From NCBI GenBank assembly GCA_018711005.1, contig DVIT01000004.1:1-64000 (forward strand): 64,000 bases of DNA, given 5' to 3'. The position numbers and the translations under genes are program-made. Origin of the DNA: Candidatus Scybalocola faecigallinarum (GTDB taxonomy: Bacteria > Bacillota > Clostridia > Lachnospirales > Lachnospiraceae). Shown here in pieces: positions 1 through 8,405 of the stretch (the first letter of the stretch is position 1; each line of letters opens with the position of its first letter). The notes beneath the pieces are model-generated. The model did no database searches. It saw only the letters and a program-made list of their open reading frames with translations, and was not told the origin of the DNA.

Positions 1-72
1 GTGATCCGGGCTACGGAGGATGAGGCTTATTTTAAGGAGCTTTGCCGGGAGTTTGGTCTGGAAGATAAATAA
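1..72 (+). CDS. 3-prime end of an unidentified protein (partial)
   Basis: Reading frame 1 is open from the window edge to a TAA at 70-72 and encodes the last 23 residues, which are rich in acidic residues. Too little is present to assign a family. A strong stem-loop with a T run follows at 141-185, as expected after the last gene of a transcription unit, which supports a real gene end. Confidence 0.5.
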   Translation: MIRATEDEAYFKELCREFGLEDK

Positions 73-140
73 TATTTAAAATCAAGTATCTTGTAAACAG
101 AGGAATCCTGTTTACAAAAGATAAAGGATGCTGATGGCAT

Positions 141-185
141 AGCGGGAAGGTGTGTAAAGGAATTTACAGCCTTCCCTGCTTTTTT
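141..185 (+). terminator. Rho-independent terminator
   Basis: AGCGGGAAGG-TGTGTAAA pairs with TTTACA-CCTTCCCTGCT around a short loop, and six T residues follow. It ends the partial gene at the left edge. It also lies beyond the 3-prime end of the convergent AraC gene. Confidence 0.75.
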
Positions 186-238
186 CATGGGTAAAATAAA
201 GAACACTCGTTTATTTTCAGAAAATGTAAATGGACGAA

Positions 239-982
239 TTACCAGGTATTCTCTTTTGTATAATGTTTACGATATTGTCCGGGGGTAATGCCAAAGTGTT
301 TTTTAAATATACTGATAAAGTAACTTTGTGTGGAAAAATGCAGATATTGGCTGATTTCCGTTAATGTGAAGTTAGAATAAATCAGCAGGTTTCTGGCAGC
401 TTTTACCCGCTCTTTTTGAATGTAGTCTACAAAAGACATTCCGGTTTCTTTTTTAAATATTCTGGACAAATGTCCGGCACTGATATCAATGGCTTCTGCT
501 GCGGATTCCAGGGTGATTTTTTCATGAAGATGAATCGTTATATATTCAATGGCATTTGTAATTAGCACACAATACTGTTTGTTTCCTTCCTGAGAAACCG
601 CATAGGTATAATCCCTGAAAGCCTGTTTATATAAAAGATTGATTTCTTCGACACTATGACAGTCTTCCGATTTTAAAATATAGCTGTCGCTCATAGCATA
701 AGCCAGTTCTTCCTGAAGTCCGCCTTCAATAGAATAACGTGTAAATCCTGCTACAGATGCAATAAACATATTTTTCCAGTGGAGAAAATCATTTTTTGCT
801 AATTTAACGCCAGTGCCATCCGGCGATGTTTTCAGTACTTGCTCAATCAAATCTGTTCGCCCTTCTTTGATCACTTTATGACGAATCATTTCATGAGTAT
901 AGGACATATGGTGCAGACATTGTTCCCGGCGATTAAATAAAATATTCTCTTTAAGATTACTGATATTTGTATGGTTTTCCAT
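239..982 (-). CDS. AraC-family transcriptional regulator
   Basis: This 247-residue protein has a C-terminal AraC/XylS double helix-turn-helix at about residues 150-243. Recognisable parts are SAGHLSRIFKKETGMSF in the first motif and the FSTQSYFISIFKKHFGITP block in the second. The N-terminal 140 residues would be the effector or dimerisation part, and I cannot name their fold. It is transcribed divergently from the solute-binding lipoprotein gene. Two direct repeats TTAGTGAA 22 bp apart in the shared 227-bp interval would suit a tandem AraC-type site. Control of the neighbouring uptake gene is therefore likely but inferred. The start follows an AAGGA ribosome site. Confidence 0.9.
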   Translation of the reverse strand: MENHTNISNLKENILFNRREQCLHHMSYTHEMIRHKVIKEGRTDLIEQVLKTSPDGTGVKLAKNDFLHWKNMFIASVAGFTRYSIEGGLQEELAYAMSDSYILKSEDCHSVEEINLLYKQAFRDYTYAVSQEGNKQYCVLITNAIEYITIHLHEKITLESAAEAIDISAGHLSRIFKKETGMSFVDYIQKERVKAARNLLIYSNFTLTEISQYLHFSTQSYFISIFKKHFGITPGQYRKHYTKENTW

Positions 983-1088
983 TTTAACTTAACAATCCTT
1001 TCCTGAGATTGGGGCGATCAATTATTTCTTGTGAACTTTGTTTTTAGAAAGTTAAACTTTAAGAAAAGTATATCATGATTTTAGTATA

Positions 1089-1108
1089 AATATCAAGATT
1101 TTGATATT
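1089..1108. promoter_or_regulatory. Inverted repeat in the AraC / lipoprotein interval
   Basis: AATATCAA-GATT-TTGATATT is a perfect 8-4-8 inverted repeat between the divergent AraC and lipoprotein genes. It could be an operator. No matching regulator can be assigned from sequence alone. Confidence 0.35.
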
Positions 1109-1135
1109 TTTGAAGTAAATTATAAAGTAAACTGT

Positions 1136-1165
1136 TTAGTGAACAGCAACGTAAACGTTAGTGAA
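1136..1165. promoter_or_regulatory. Candidate AraC-type direct repeats
   Basis: TTAGTGAA occurs at 1136-1143 and again at 1158-1165, a 22-bp (two helical turns) phasing. It lies upstream of the lipoprotein start at 1210. AraC-family dimers typically bind such same-face direct repeats. Assigning it to the adjacent regulator is inference. Confidence 0.4.
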
Positions 1166-1209
1166 TTGTTTAGAAATCATTATTTTAAAGTGGGAGGAGA
1201 TCTGAAAAT

Positions 1210-2781
1210 ATGAAATGTAAAAAGATTATGACAAGTTTACTGGCAGCATCTATGACAGCTACTTTTGTTTTTTCCGGGTGCGGCGGGAACAGCAATAGTA
1301 ATACCGGATCATCAGGAGATTCTGACAGCAGTACCGCTAATGGGGGCACCGTAGATGAGTATTCCACGGAGATTAATATGGATGAAGAACCTTATACAGT
1401 GGCTATTCAGGTGGTCACTCTTCCTGGGACAGAATATGCCGGTGAAGAAGATCGGGAAAATGCCATTAACGCTATCATCGAGCCTGCCATTAATTGTAAG
1501 ATTGACATTCAGGAGGTTTGGATCAGTGAACTTGCCAATACTACAAGTATGGCCGTTGCTGGCAATGAAAAAATAGATCTGGTTCATGTAGGGACTGTTA
1601 ATCCTTTGTCTGCTCTTGTAGGATCGGATATTCTCCTGGATATGAACGAAGGAAATCTGCTTCAAAACAGAGGACAGAAGCTGGTGGAACTGTTTGGGAA
1701 CCGTTTGGGGTCTGGGAATGTCGGGGGCCGTCAGCTTGCCGTCCCGGCTCAGGTCTATAGCGCTAATGTAAACGGATTTGGATATAATAAAACCTGGGCG
1801 GATGCTCATAATATTGAAGTGCCTGAACAAATGACGATTGATGAATTTGATGAGCTTTTATATCAGGTTCATGAAGCGGATCCTGAGATTATGCCTACTT
1901 TCTCCGGATCAGGAACTCTTAACGGTCTGGCATTTCTTGTAGGTTATGAAGATTTTGGAACAGAGGCATCCTATGGAGCAATCCTGGATTCCTCAGAAGA
2001 TACAACAATTGTTAATTTATATGACTCTCAATTGTTCAGAGATTATTGCCTTCGGGCTTACCGTTGGACAAGAGATGGCTTACAGCCAGGAGATCCTACG
2101 GATACTAATACAGCTCAGGATTATTTTTTTGCACAGTCGTTATTTTGTGTAATTGGAAGTGTAGGTCCTAAACAGCAAGTATCATTTGGATCTTCTGCGG
2201 CCAGTGCTGGATTTGAAACAGGATCATGTATATTTACTGAACCAAGAGACACAAATGCCACGGTGACAGAATATATGTGGGGAATTGCTGTAAACTGTGA
2301 GCGCCCGGATAAAGCCATGGATCTTTTGAATTTTATTTATACAGAGGGAAGTGTAGCAGATATTCTTCTTTATGGACTCGAAGGAGAAAATTATGAATTT
2401 CAAGAGGGCTCTGATGATGTTATTGTTGCCAACGGCACTTATGAACCGGGTTTCTTATTTATCGGAGACGAGTCACAAACATATATAAAAGCCCCTGCTG
2501 GCGAAGATTATATTGACCAGTTGAAGGACATTCAGGAAAATGCAATAGTTTCCCCAATTTGCGGATATGTGTTTGATGACAGCAATTTCCAGACGCAGTC
2601 ATCAGTGATTTATTCTACAATACAGGAATATCTTCCAAGACTTCAAAATGGTATGTGTGAAAGTGAGGATGCTACGCTTGCATTGGTAGATGAATTTGTA
2701 GAACGGTTGGAAGCCGCAGGAATCAATGAAGTTATTGCTGCTAACCAAGAACAATTGGACGCCTATTTGACTGCGCAATAA
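1210..2781 (+). CDS. Extracellular solute-binding lipoprotein (ABC uptake, DUF3502-like C terminus)
   Basis: This 523-residue exported lipoprotein has a basic N terminus, a hydrophobic stretch and a lipobox ending at Cys24 (FVFSGC). A Ser/Gly/Asn/Asp-rich tether follows. The body resembles family 1 sugar or oligosaccharide-binding proteins of Lachnospiraceae. Its tail (LEAAGINEVIAANQEQLDAY) matches the end typical of the DUF3502 group. It should capture a substrate outside the membrane for an ABC importer. No permease genes flank it, so it either borrows permeases from elsewhere or has become an orphan. The ligand is unknown. The GGGAGGAG ribosome site fixes the start. Confidence 0.85.
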   Translation: MKCKKIMTSLLAASMTATFVFSGCGGNSNSNTGSSGDSDSSTANGGTVDEYSTEINMDEEPYTVAIQVVTLPGTEYAGEEDRENAINAIIEPAINCKIDIQEVWISELANTTSMAVAGNEKIDLVHVGTVNPLSALVGSDILLDMNEGNLLQNRGQKLVELFGNRLGSGNVGGRQLAVPAQVYSANVNGFGYNKTWADAHNIEVPEQMTIDEFDELLYQVHEADPEIMPTFSGSGTLNGLAFLVGYEDFGTEASYGAILDSSEDTTIVNLYDSQLFRDYCLRAYRWTRDGLQPGDPTDTNTAQDYFFAQSLFCVIGSVGPKQQVSFGSSAASAGFETGSCIFTEPRDTNATVTEYMWGIAVNCERPDKAMDLLNFIYTEGSVADILLYGLEGENYEFQEGSDDVIVANGTYEPGFLFIGDESQTYIKAPAGEDYIDQLKDIQENAIVSPICGYVFDDSNFQTQSSVIYSTIQEYLPRLQNGMCESEDATLALVDEFVERLEAAGINEVIAANQEQLDAYLTAQ

Positions 2782-2846
2782 TTTAGATGGTGGCAGAGGA
2801 AAAATATCCTTTATCACGAACATTACATGGATAGGAGTAAAATCAA

Positions 2847-3710
2847 ATGTCAGAGATGAAAGATTATTATACGATTAAAAAAATGAATGGATATTATCGA
2901 ATCGGTTGTGCGGAAAAATCCTTTGGTTATTTAATTACTGGAAAGGATAAAGCGGCATTGATCGATACGGGGAGTGGTTTTGGGGATTTAAAATCTGCCA
3001 TAAGACAGGTCACAGATTTGCCATTATATATTATTAATACGCATGGTCACGGGGATCATACCGGAGGTAATGCCCAATTTGACGAGAAAATATGGATTCA
3101 TTCGTCAGATATGGATTTGTGCAGACAGCACTGCAGCTACGCAATGAGAAAAGAGAGTGTGGAAAGAGCCAAACACAGTAAAAATTATGAAACCGGAGAA
3201 GTGTGCAATATTCTTCCTGAAGACTTTGATGAAGAGGATTACTGCACCAGGGGTACAGGAAATCTGGTCCCTGTTAAGGAGGGAGACATCTTTGCCTTGG
3301 ACGGAGCTACCCTGGAGATTATTTTCACACCCGGTCATACCCAAGGAGAAATATCTGTTTTATATAAAGAAAAAAATCTGATGTTTACAGGGGATACAAC
3401 AGGATCTTTTGTATGGCTGTTTGATAAAGATAGCACAGATATTGTTACGTATATAAAAACACTGGAGAAAATGATTGAGTTAAATGCAAAAGAATATATT
3501 GGCGCCCATTCACCCCGGGTAATGTATTTGGATGACCTTCTATTGTATAAGCATGCTGCCGAGGAAGCGGATTATAGTAAAGGAGAGCCTTTTATCAGTT
3601 TTGCGGGAACTGAAACAAAACCAAGGGTTTGCGCTGTTGGCGGGTACACCTTAAAAGATATGTTTAAACCTGGATTTGCGGCAGTTGTTATAGGAGAAAA
3701 TGATGAATAA
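2847..3710 (+). CDS. Metallo-beta-lactamase-fold hydrolase
   Basis: The protein has 287 residues and the MBL signature THGHGDHTGG, with His66, His68, Asp70 and His71 as predicted zinc ligands. A second metal-binding His (TPGHTQGE) and a downstream Asp (FTGDTTG) follow, with a later AHSPR segment in the last ligand region. The zinc site therefore appears complete. The family includes glyoxalase II-like thioesterases and lactonases. The substrate cannot be read from the sequence. It lies 65 bp behind the lipoprotein gene on the same strand, so the two may be co-transcribed and act on the same imported compound (inference). A terminator follows at 3742. Confidence 0.88.
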   Translation: MSEMKDYYTIKKMNGYYRIGCAEKSFGYLITGKDKAALIDTGSGFGDLKSAIRQVTDLPLYIINTHGHGDHTGGNAQFDEKIWIHSSDMDLCRQHCSYAMRKESVERAKHSKNYETGEVCNILPEDFDEEDYCTRGTGNLVPVKEGDIFALDGATLEIIFTPGHTQGEISVLYKEKNLMFTGDTTGSFVWLFDKDSTDIVTYIKTLEKMIELNAKEYIGAHSPRVMYLDDLLLYKHAAEEADYSKGEPFISFAGTETKPRVCAVGGYTLKDMFKPGFAAVVIGENDE

Positions 3711-3741
3711 ATAACAAAAAACTAACAAAAAAGATTCAGTT

Positions 3742-3785
3742 ACGGCCGGTCAGAACTTATATATCTGACCGGTCGTGCGTTTTTG
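3742..3785 (+). terminator. Rho-independent terminator
   Basis: ACGGCCGGTCAGA pairs with TCTGACCGGTCGT around a 9-base loop, followed by GCGTTTTTG. It closes the lipoprotein / MBL transcription unit. Confidence 0.8.
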
Positions 3786-3886
3786 TAAAAAGAATAATCT
3801 ATCTCATCCCCCGATGAATAATAGTGGTGCTTTTCAAAGATTTGTGATAAAATTAAGCCATGCAGACCAGAAAGGAGCCTGGGAGG

Positions 3887-3940
3887 GGCAAGCTCGCTTG
3901 CCGTGAGCCGGATCCTCACTGGGATATACGGCGCAAGCCG
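3887..3940 (+). promoter_or_regulatory. Structured leader upstream of the PRTase-like gene
   Basis: Three hairpins sit almost end to end. They are GGCAAG-CTCG-CTTGCC (3887-3902), GTGAG-7 nt-CTCAC (3903-3919) and CGGC-GCAA-GCCG with a GNRA tetraloop (3929-3940). They end about 33 bases before the ATG at 3974. The arrangement resembles a cis-regulatory RNA, but it matches no riboswitch consensus I can recall. The stretch could also be read as an in-frame N-terminal extension from an ATG at 3860. That start lacks a ribosome site, so I prefer the RNA reading. Confidence 0.35.
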
Positions 3941-3973
3941 CAGCGAAAACCTAAAAGGGGGAGGAAAGACCAT

Positions 3974-4618
3974 ATGGAAAGCAGATTACAAGACATTCGT
4001 TCAACAAGGAATCCTAAAGCCAGGATTAAGATCATGCAGGGGCATTTTGCAACGACAAACTCACATGTTAATGTATATATTGATATGTCTACAGTAAAGT
4101 GCCGTCATAATAATGCACGGGAAACAGCAAAGACACTGGCGGAGCGGTATGTGAATACGACGCCGATCGATACGATCATTTGTCTGGACGGAACAGAAGT
4201 GATCGCTGCGTTTATGGCAGAAATCCTTGCGGACAACAGTATGCTGTCCATTAATGCAGGGAAAAATATTTCTGTGGTGACACCAGAGTACGGTACCGGC
4301 GGGGTGATTATTTTCCGGGATAATAATCAGCGTATGGTAAAAAATATGCAGGTGCTTTTGCTTTGTGCCAGCACGACCACAGGAAAGACCATTGCCCAGG
4401 CAGTGGAGTGTATTAATTATTACGGCGGACAGGTATGCGGCATTGCTGCAATATTCAGTGCAGTTAAAGAAAGCCATGGCCTGGAAGTCAATGCTATATT
4501 TACCGGGGACGACCTCCCTGTAAAATATGAGGCCTATTCCCCTCTGGACTGCCCATACTGCAAGCAGAATGCACGTATTGAGGCTGTGGTTAACGGTTTT
4601 GGATATTCAAAGATCTGA
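3974..4618 (+). CDS. Phosphoribosyltransferase-like protein (orotate PRTase type)
   Basis: The protein has 214 residues from an ATG preceded by GGGGGAGG. It looks like a type I phosphoribosyltransferase. The segment VLLLCASTTTGKT (about 127-139) sits where these enzymes carry the PRPP-binding loop (usually VDDVxTTGxT). The two acidic residues of that motif are replaced by Cys-Ala, so PRPP chemistry is not certain. A C-terminal CPYCKQNARIE contains a CxxC pair. Related Lachnospiraceae proteins are usually annotated as orotate phosphoribosyltransferase, but no other pyrimidine gene is nearby. A regulatory or salvage role is possible. Confidence 0.65.
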   Translation: MESRLQDIRSTRNPKARIKIMQGHFATTNSHVNVYIDMSTVKCRHNNARETAKTLAERYVNTTPIDTIICLDGTEVIAAFMAEILADNSMLSINAGKNISVVTPEYGTGGVIIFRDNNQRMVKNMQVLLLCASTTTGKTIAQAVECINYYGGQVCGIAAIFSAVKESHGLEVNAIFTGDDLPVKYEAYSPLDCPYCKQNARIEAVVNGFGYSKI

Positions 4619-4760
4619 GATCCTTTGTTTTTTCGGGCTGCGGGGGCAAAGGACATGGGTGGGCTTCCGCAGCTTTGTCTGATCTCGGTGGGAAAGACAG
4701 GATTTTCCAATGGTACAGACAGGAACAAAAATGACAGTTTTAGGAAAGGTATGAGACACC

Positions 4761-5729
4761 GTGGAGTATATCGTTGTAGATTTTGAATGGAATCAAAGTT
4801 CCTACGGAAAAGGCACAGGAAAGAAGAATCTTCCTTTTGAGATTATTGAGATCGGCGCAGTAAAGCTGGATGAGGACAGGCATATTATCGACACTTTTGA
4901 GGCAGTGATCCATCCAAAGGTTTATAAAAAATTACATCATATGACCCGTGAGCTGACCGGTATCACTCAGGAGGAGATCGACCACGGCGCCTTATTTACC
5001 CATACGATCGTGGATTTTATGCTTTGGTGCGGCGATGAGTTTATGTTTTGCACCTGGGGAAATATGGATCTGACAGAGCTGCAGCGGAATATGAAGTTTT
5101 ACCGGCTGGATGATCTTTTGCCGGGACCTTTGAAATATTATAATGTGCAGAAGCTGTTCCGTATTTTAAAGGATCCCCAGGAACGCCAGTCCTGTGCCCT
5201 GGAGACAGCGGCTCATCTGCTGGGGATCCGGACAGACCAGGCCTTTCACCGGGCGATCAATGATGCTGCATATACGGCGCAGATTTTTGCGACCATGGAT
5301 ATGGATGCTGTGGAAAAGCTGTACTCTGTGGATTATTATCAAAATCCCCAGTCAAAAGCCCAGGAGATCCACCTGGTCTATGATACCCATTCCAAGTATA
5401 TATCCCGGGAATTTTCCTCAAAAGAGGAGGCTTTAGCGGACCGGGAGGTAAGGACGACACGGTGTTATCTTTGCCAAAGAGCGGCAGTGAAAAAGATCCG
5501 CTGGTTTCTGGGAAGGAATAAAGCCTACTACTGTCTGGCGTACTGTAAAGAGCATGGACTGATCCGGGGAAAGATCCGTTTTAAAAAGACGGATGACGAC
5601 CGGATCTATGTGGTTAAGACGATACGCCTGATCTCGCCGGAGCAGGCGGAAGAAATACGGGAGATGAAAAAAGAGGTCATACAAAAGAGACGCCAGAAGC
5701 GTCATAAAAGCTCGGAAAGCGTTGTTTAG
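4761..5729 (+). CDS. DnaQ-like 3'-5' exonuclease with C-terminal Cys4 motif
   Basis: The protein has 322 residues from a GTG start. The DEDDh exonuclease residues are present: Asp7 and Glu9 in VDFEWNQ, Asp103 in GNMDL, and His163 with Asp168 in HRAIND. It resembles the KapD/ERI-1-like branch rather than the polymerase III epsilon subunit. After residue 200 the chain adds a basic region with CxxC (Cys234, Cys237) and CxxxC (Cys257, Cys261). These probably form a zinc finger for nucleic acid binding. The substrate (RNA or DNA 3-prime ends) is unknown. The lipid kinase gene starts 15 bp downstream, indicating an operon. Confidence 0.85.
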   Translation: MEYIVVDFEWNQSSYGKGTGKKNLPFEIIEIGAVKLDEDRHIIDTFEAVIHPKVYKKLHHMTRELTGITQEEIDHGALFTHTIVDFMLWCGDEFMFCTWGNMDLTELQRNMKFYRLDDLLPGPLKYYNVQKLFRILKDPQERQSCALETAAHLLGIRTDQAFHRAINDAAYTAQIFATMDMDAVEKLYSVDYYQNPQSKAQEIHLVYDTHSKYISREFSSKEEALADREVRTTRCYLCQRAAVKKIRWFLGRNKAYYCLAYCKEHGLIRGKIRFKKTDDDRIYVVKTIRLISPEQAEEIREMKKEVIQKRRQKRHKSSESVV

Positions 5730-5744
5730 AATGAGGGCGGTTGT

Positions 5745-6656
5745 GTGAAGAAATCTTTATTTATCCTGAATCCGGTTTCCGGACGCCAGAATTTCTGGAA
5801 AGATGTGGAAGCGGTGATCGGCTGTCTGGTGCTTAATGAAATCGTGGATCATGTGGACGTGATCTATACGGAGAAGAAGTACGATGCCAGAGAAGCTGCC
5901 CGAAAGCTGAAACGGGGCCAGTATGATGTGGTGGTAGCTGTTGGCGGTGACGGTACGGTGAGCGATGTTATTAACGGGATCATTAAGGGCAGGAGCCAGA
6001 TTCCGGTGGCAGTGTTCCCGTGCGGCACAAGCAATGCCTTTGCCCAGGCGCTGGACCTTCCATCCCAGAAAGAGGAATTTTGCTGTATGCTGAGAGATTT
6101 CCGGATCATGGATATTGATGTTGGGAAGATCAACGGAGAGTATTTTATCAGCACCCTTGCCGGCGGCATGGGCGCTGATATTAGCGCAAAAGCAGCAGGA
6201 AGCACCAAGGCGATCTTTGGGAAAAAGGCTTATTTTTTTGAAGCGCTGCGCTCCTTTCCAAAGCAGTTTTTCCGGTCCATGAAGCTGTATTTTGATTCTG
6301 AAGAGTTTACGGCCAAATCAGATACAATGATGTTTTATATTAGCAATGCCGGAGGGATCGCCGGAAATAAAAGACTTTTTAAAAACAGCACTATGAATGA
6401 CGGCGTATTAAATGTGGCAGTTTTTAAAAAAACATCACCGCTGAAATTTGCCGTGGATTTTTCACGTTTCCTTGGCGGCCGGAATATGGAATATTCAGGA
6501 AGCCGGTGTTTTTGTACAAAAAAGATCAAGATTAAAAGTCTGGACGGATCCGGTATCTATGTGACCTGCGACGGGGATATTTCCGGATGCCTTCCGGCGG
6601 AAGTAGAATGTGTGCCTAAAGCCGTGAAGATTGTTGTTCCCGGCGGACAGGCATAA
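5745..6656 (+). CDS. Diacylglycerol/sphingosine-kinase-like lipid kinase (YegS/DgkB family)
   Basis: The protein has 303 residues from GTG. The catalytic-domain signature GGDGT lies at 67-71, followed by SDVINGI, and PCGTSNAFA provides the second nucleotide-binding element. The C-terminal beta-sandwich ending (VECVPKAVKIVVPG) fits the DAGK family. It should phosphorylate a membrane lipid, probably diacylglycerol, from ATP. It is cytoplasmic with peripheral membrane contact. It is closely spaced behind the exonuclease gene and ends at a bidirectional stem-loop. Confidence 0.88.
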   Translation: MKKSLFILNPVSGRQNFWKDVEAVIGCLVLNEIVDHVDVIYTEKKYDAREAARKLKRGQYDVVVAVGGDGTVSDVINGIIKGRSQIPVAVFPCGTSNAFAQALDLPSQKEEFCCMLRDFRIMDIDVGKINGEYFISTLAGGMGADISAKAAGSTKAIFGKKAYFFEALRSFPKQFFRSMKLYFDSEEFTAKSDTMMFYISNAGGIAGNKRLFKNSTMNDGVLNVAVFKKTSPLKFAVDFSRFLGGRNMEYSGSRCFCTKKIKIKSLDGSGIYVTCDGDISGCLPAEVECVPKAVKIVVPGGQA

Positions 6657-6671
6657 CTCACCATAAAATAA

Positions 6672-6715
6672 CCCCATACACTGCAGCTGCTGCCGGAAGT
6701 GTATGGGGTGTTTCA
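6672..6715. terminator. Terminator between convergent genes
   Basis: CCCCATACAC (6672-6681) pairs with GTGTATGGGG (6699-6708) around a 17-base loop. Weak T-rich flanks lie on the plus-strand side. It separates the lipid kinase from the convergent carboxypeptidase. Confidence 0.6.
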
Positions 6716-6716
6716 T

Positions 6717-8222
6717 TTAAGTATTCGTATTATTCTTTTCATCAATGAGCCTCTGCTGCTTCATCTTTTCGTAACGGCGGCGCCGGCGCCTGCGTTTCAT
6801 GACCCTGGCCAGGTATACAATGAACAGGGAAAGAATAATGATTACAATAAAGATAATGATGGCAGCGATGATCAGCGGACGGTAATGATTCATACGTGAA
6901 TATTCCATAAAAGCGGAGATGGATTTCTCGCTGATGGCTTTATCTAAAGCTTCCTGGGCGCTCCGGTTATATAAATATGTATCGTAGATCTCCATGGATG
7001 TGGCCAGATAAGGATAGTAGCCTTCCTGAGCAGACAGGGGTGTGATTTCCGGATGGGTCCAGTCGGTAAGGGCAAGCTTGGGATAATCCAGAAGCTCCTG
7101 GGCCTGTTGGTATTCATCAGTGAGGCGGTCATAATTTTCAAAACAGTAATCCAGCGCTACCTGGGTATCCTTGTAAACGTAATCATCGCCGCTGGGACAA
7201 GCCATGAGGACGCATACCAGATCCATATTCCCTCTTTTGGCGTAGGTAACCAGGGTATTTCCCGCTTTATCCGTATATCCGGTCTTGCCGCCATAGCAGC
7301 CTTCGTAAGGGTACTGGTTATTGACCATTTTGTGATGGTTATAAAGTAAAAAAGGTTCCGGTACCAACTCCGGTGTCCGGGTTTCTTCGGTCTGGTCATC
7401 GCCGCTTTGGGAAGCATCCTCCTGGGAATCGCTTTCGTCGTCCTCATCGGTTTCCGGGACCATGGCCTTATAATTAATATTTTCCACACTGTAGGTCACA
7501 GTGCCGGTGATCTTGCGAAATTCTTCATTTTTAATGGCTGCGCTGGCAATAAGGGCCATATCCTTGGCTGTTGTATAATGGTTATCATCGTGGAGTCCGC
7601 TGGCATTGGAAAAGTGGGTCATACGGCACCCAAGGCTTTGGGCATAATCATTCATTTCCTGAGCAAAGGCGCCCACAGAGCCGGAAACATATTCGGCAAC
7701 ACCATAGGCGGCTTCATTGGCCGACTGGAGCATAACGCCATAAAGGGCCTGTTCCATCGTCAGCTCATCGCCGGGCTCAAGCTCCATGTTGGAGCTTTCC
7801 CACCAGTTAATGCTGTATACCGCTTCTTCAGAAAAGGTTACATTATCTGTAAGTTCGGTGCGTTCCAGAGCCAAAAGGGTTGTCAGTATTTTTGTAATGC
7901 TGGCAGGATAGTGCCGGTCGGAACGGTTTTTGGAATAAAGGATCGCTCCGGTCTGTGTGTCCATGACAACACAGGAGGCGCTGTATAAAAGAATATCATC
8001 TGTGGTGACCTTATCGGTTTCCAAAAGGACCGGCAAAAGCTCCGTTTCTTCAGTGGCGGCTTCTCCTTCCTCTGTATCCCGGGACGATGGTTCATCCGCT
8101 TTGTCAGATGCCTGACTTTGTTCCTGCGTTTCCTGAGATACATTTTCAGAAGCGGCGGCAGGCAAGTGTATGCCTGTAACCGTTAAGCTCAGGGCAAGAA
8201 GTAAATATTTGATTCTTTTCAT
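6717..8222 (-). CDS. D-alanyl-D-alanine carboxypeptidase (low-molecular-weight PBP)
   Basis: This is a 501-residue serine peptidase of the S11 (DacA/DacF) family. It has a signal peptide at 1-25. The active-site motifs are Ser108-x-x-Lys111 (SITK), Ser168-Ala-Asn170 and Lys314-Thr-Gly316. It removes the terminal D-Ala of peptidoglycan pentapeptides outside the membrane. Two acidic low-complexity segments (about 26-70 and 258-285) are unusual, and the second interrupts the catalytic domain before KTG. A C-terminal transmembrane helix (about 447-470) followed by an RRRRRR cluster anchors it. This replaces the usual amphipathic helix. Confidence 0.93.
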   Translation of the reverse strand: MKRIKYLLLALSLTVTGIHLPAAASENVSQETQEQSQASDKADEPSSRDTEEGEAATEETELLPVLLETDKVTTDDILLYSASCVVMDTQTGAILYSKNRSDRHYPASITKILTTLLALERTELTDNVTFSEEAVYSINWWESSNMELEPGDELTMEQALYGVMLQSANEAAYGVAEYVSGSVGAFAQEMNDYAQSLGCRMTHFSNASGLHDDNHYTTAKDMALIASAAIKNEEFRKITGTVTYSVENINYKAMVPETDEDDESDSQEDASQSGDDQTEETRTPELVPEPFLLYNHHKMVNNQYPYEGCYGGKTGYTDKAGNTLVTYAKRGNMDLVCVLMACPSGDDYVYKDTQVALDYCFENYDRLTDEYQQAQELLDYPKLALTDWTHPEITPLSAQEGYYPYLATSMEIYDTYLYNRSAQEALDKAISEKSISAFMEYSRMNHYRPLIIAAIIIFIVIIILSLFIVYLARVMKRRRRRRRYEKMKQQRLIDEKNNTNT

Positions 8223-8322
8223 TTCATTTTACCGCAGACCATGTCTGCGCCTTCCTCCATTTTTTCTAACCATCATCTTATAAGAATTGGGAAAAAAAGT
8301 CAATTCTTCTGGCGCAGCAACC

Positions 8323-8351
8323 TTGACGGGAGAAGGATTTTTGGCTAAGAT
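8323..8351 (+). promoter_or_regulatory. Promoter of trmB
   Basis: TTGACG (8323-8328) and TAAGAT (8346-8351) are separated by 17 bp, 55 bp ahead of the trmB start. Confidence 0.55.
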
Positions 8352-8405
8352 ATACCAGATATAAGGCGAAAGATATAATGATGAACAGGAGGCATTTGAA
8401 AAAAT

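Noticed and set aside
7407..7988. A 193-codon plus-strand frame
   Set aside because: It is antisense to the D,D-carboxypeptidase, which has all three catalytic motifs.
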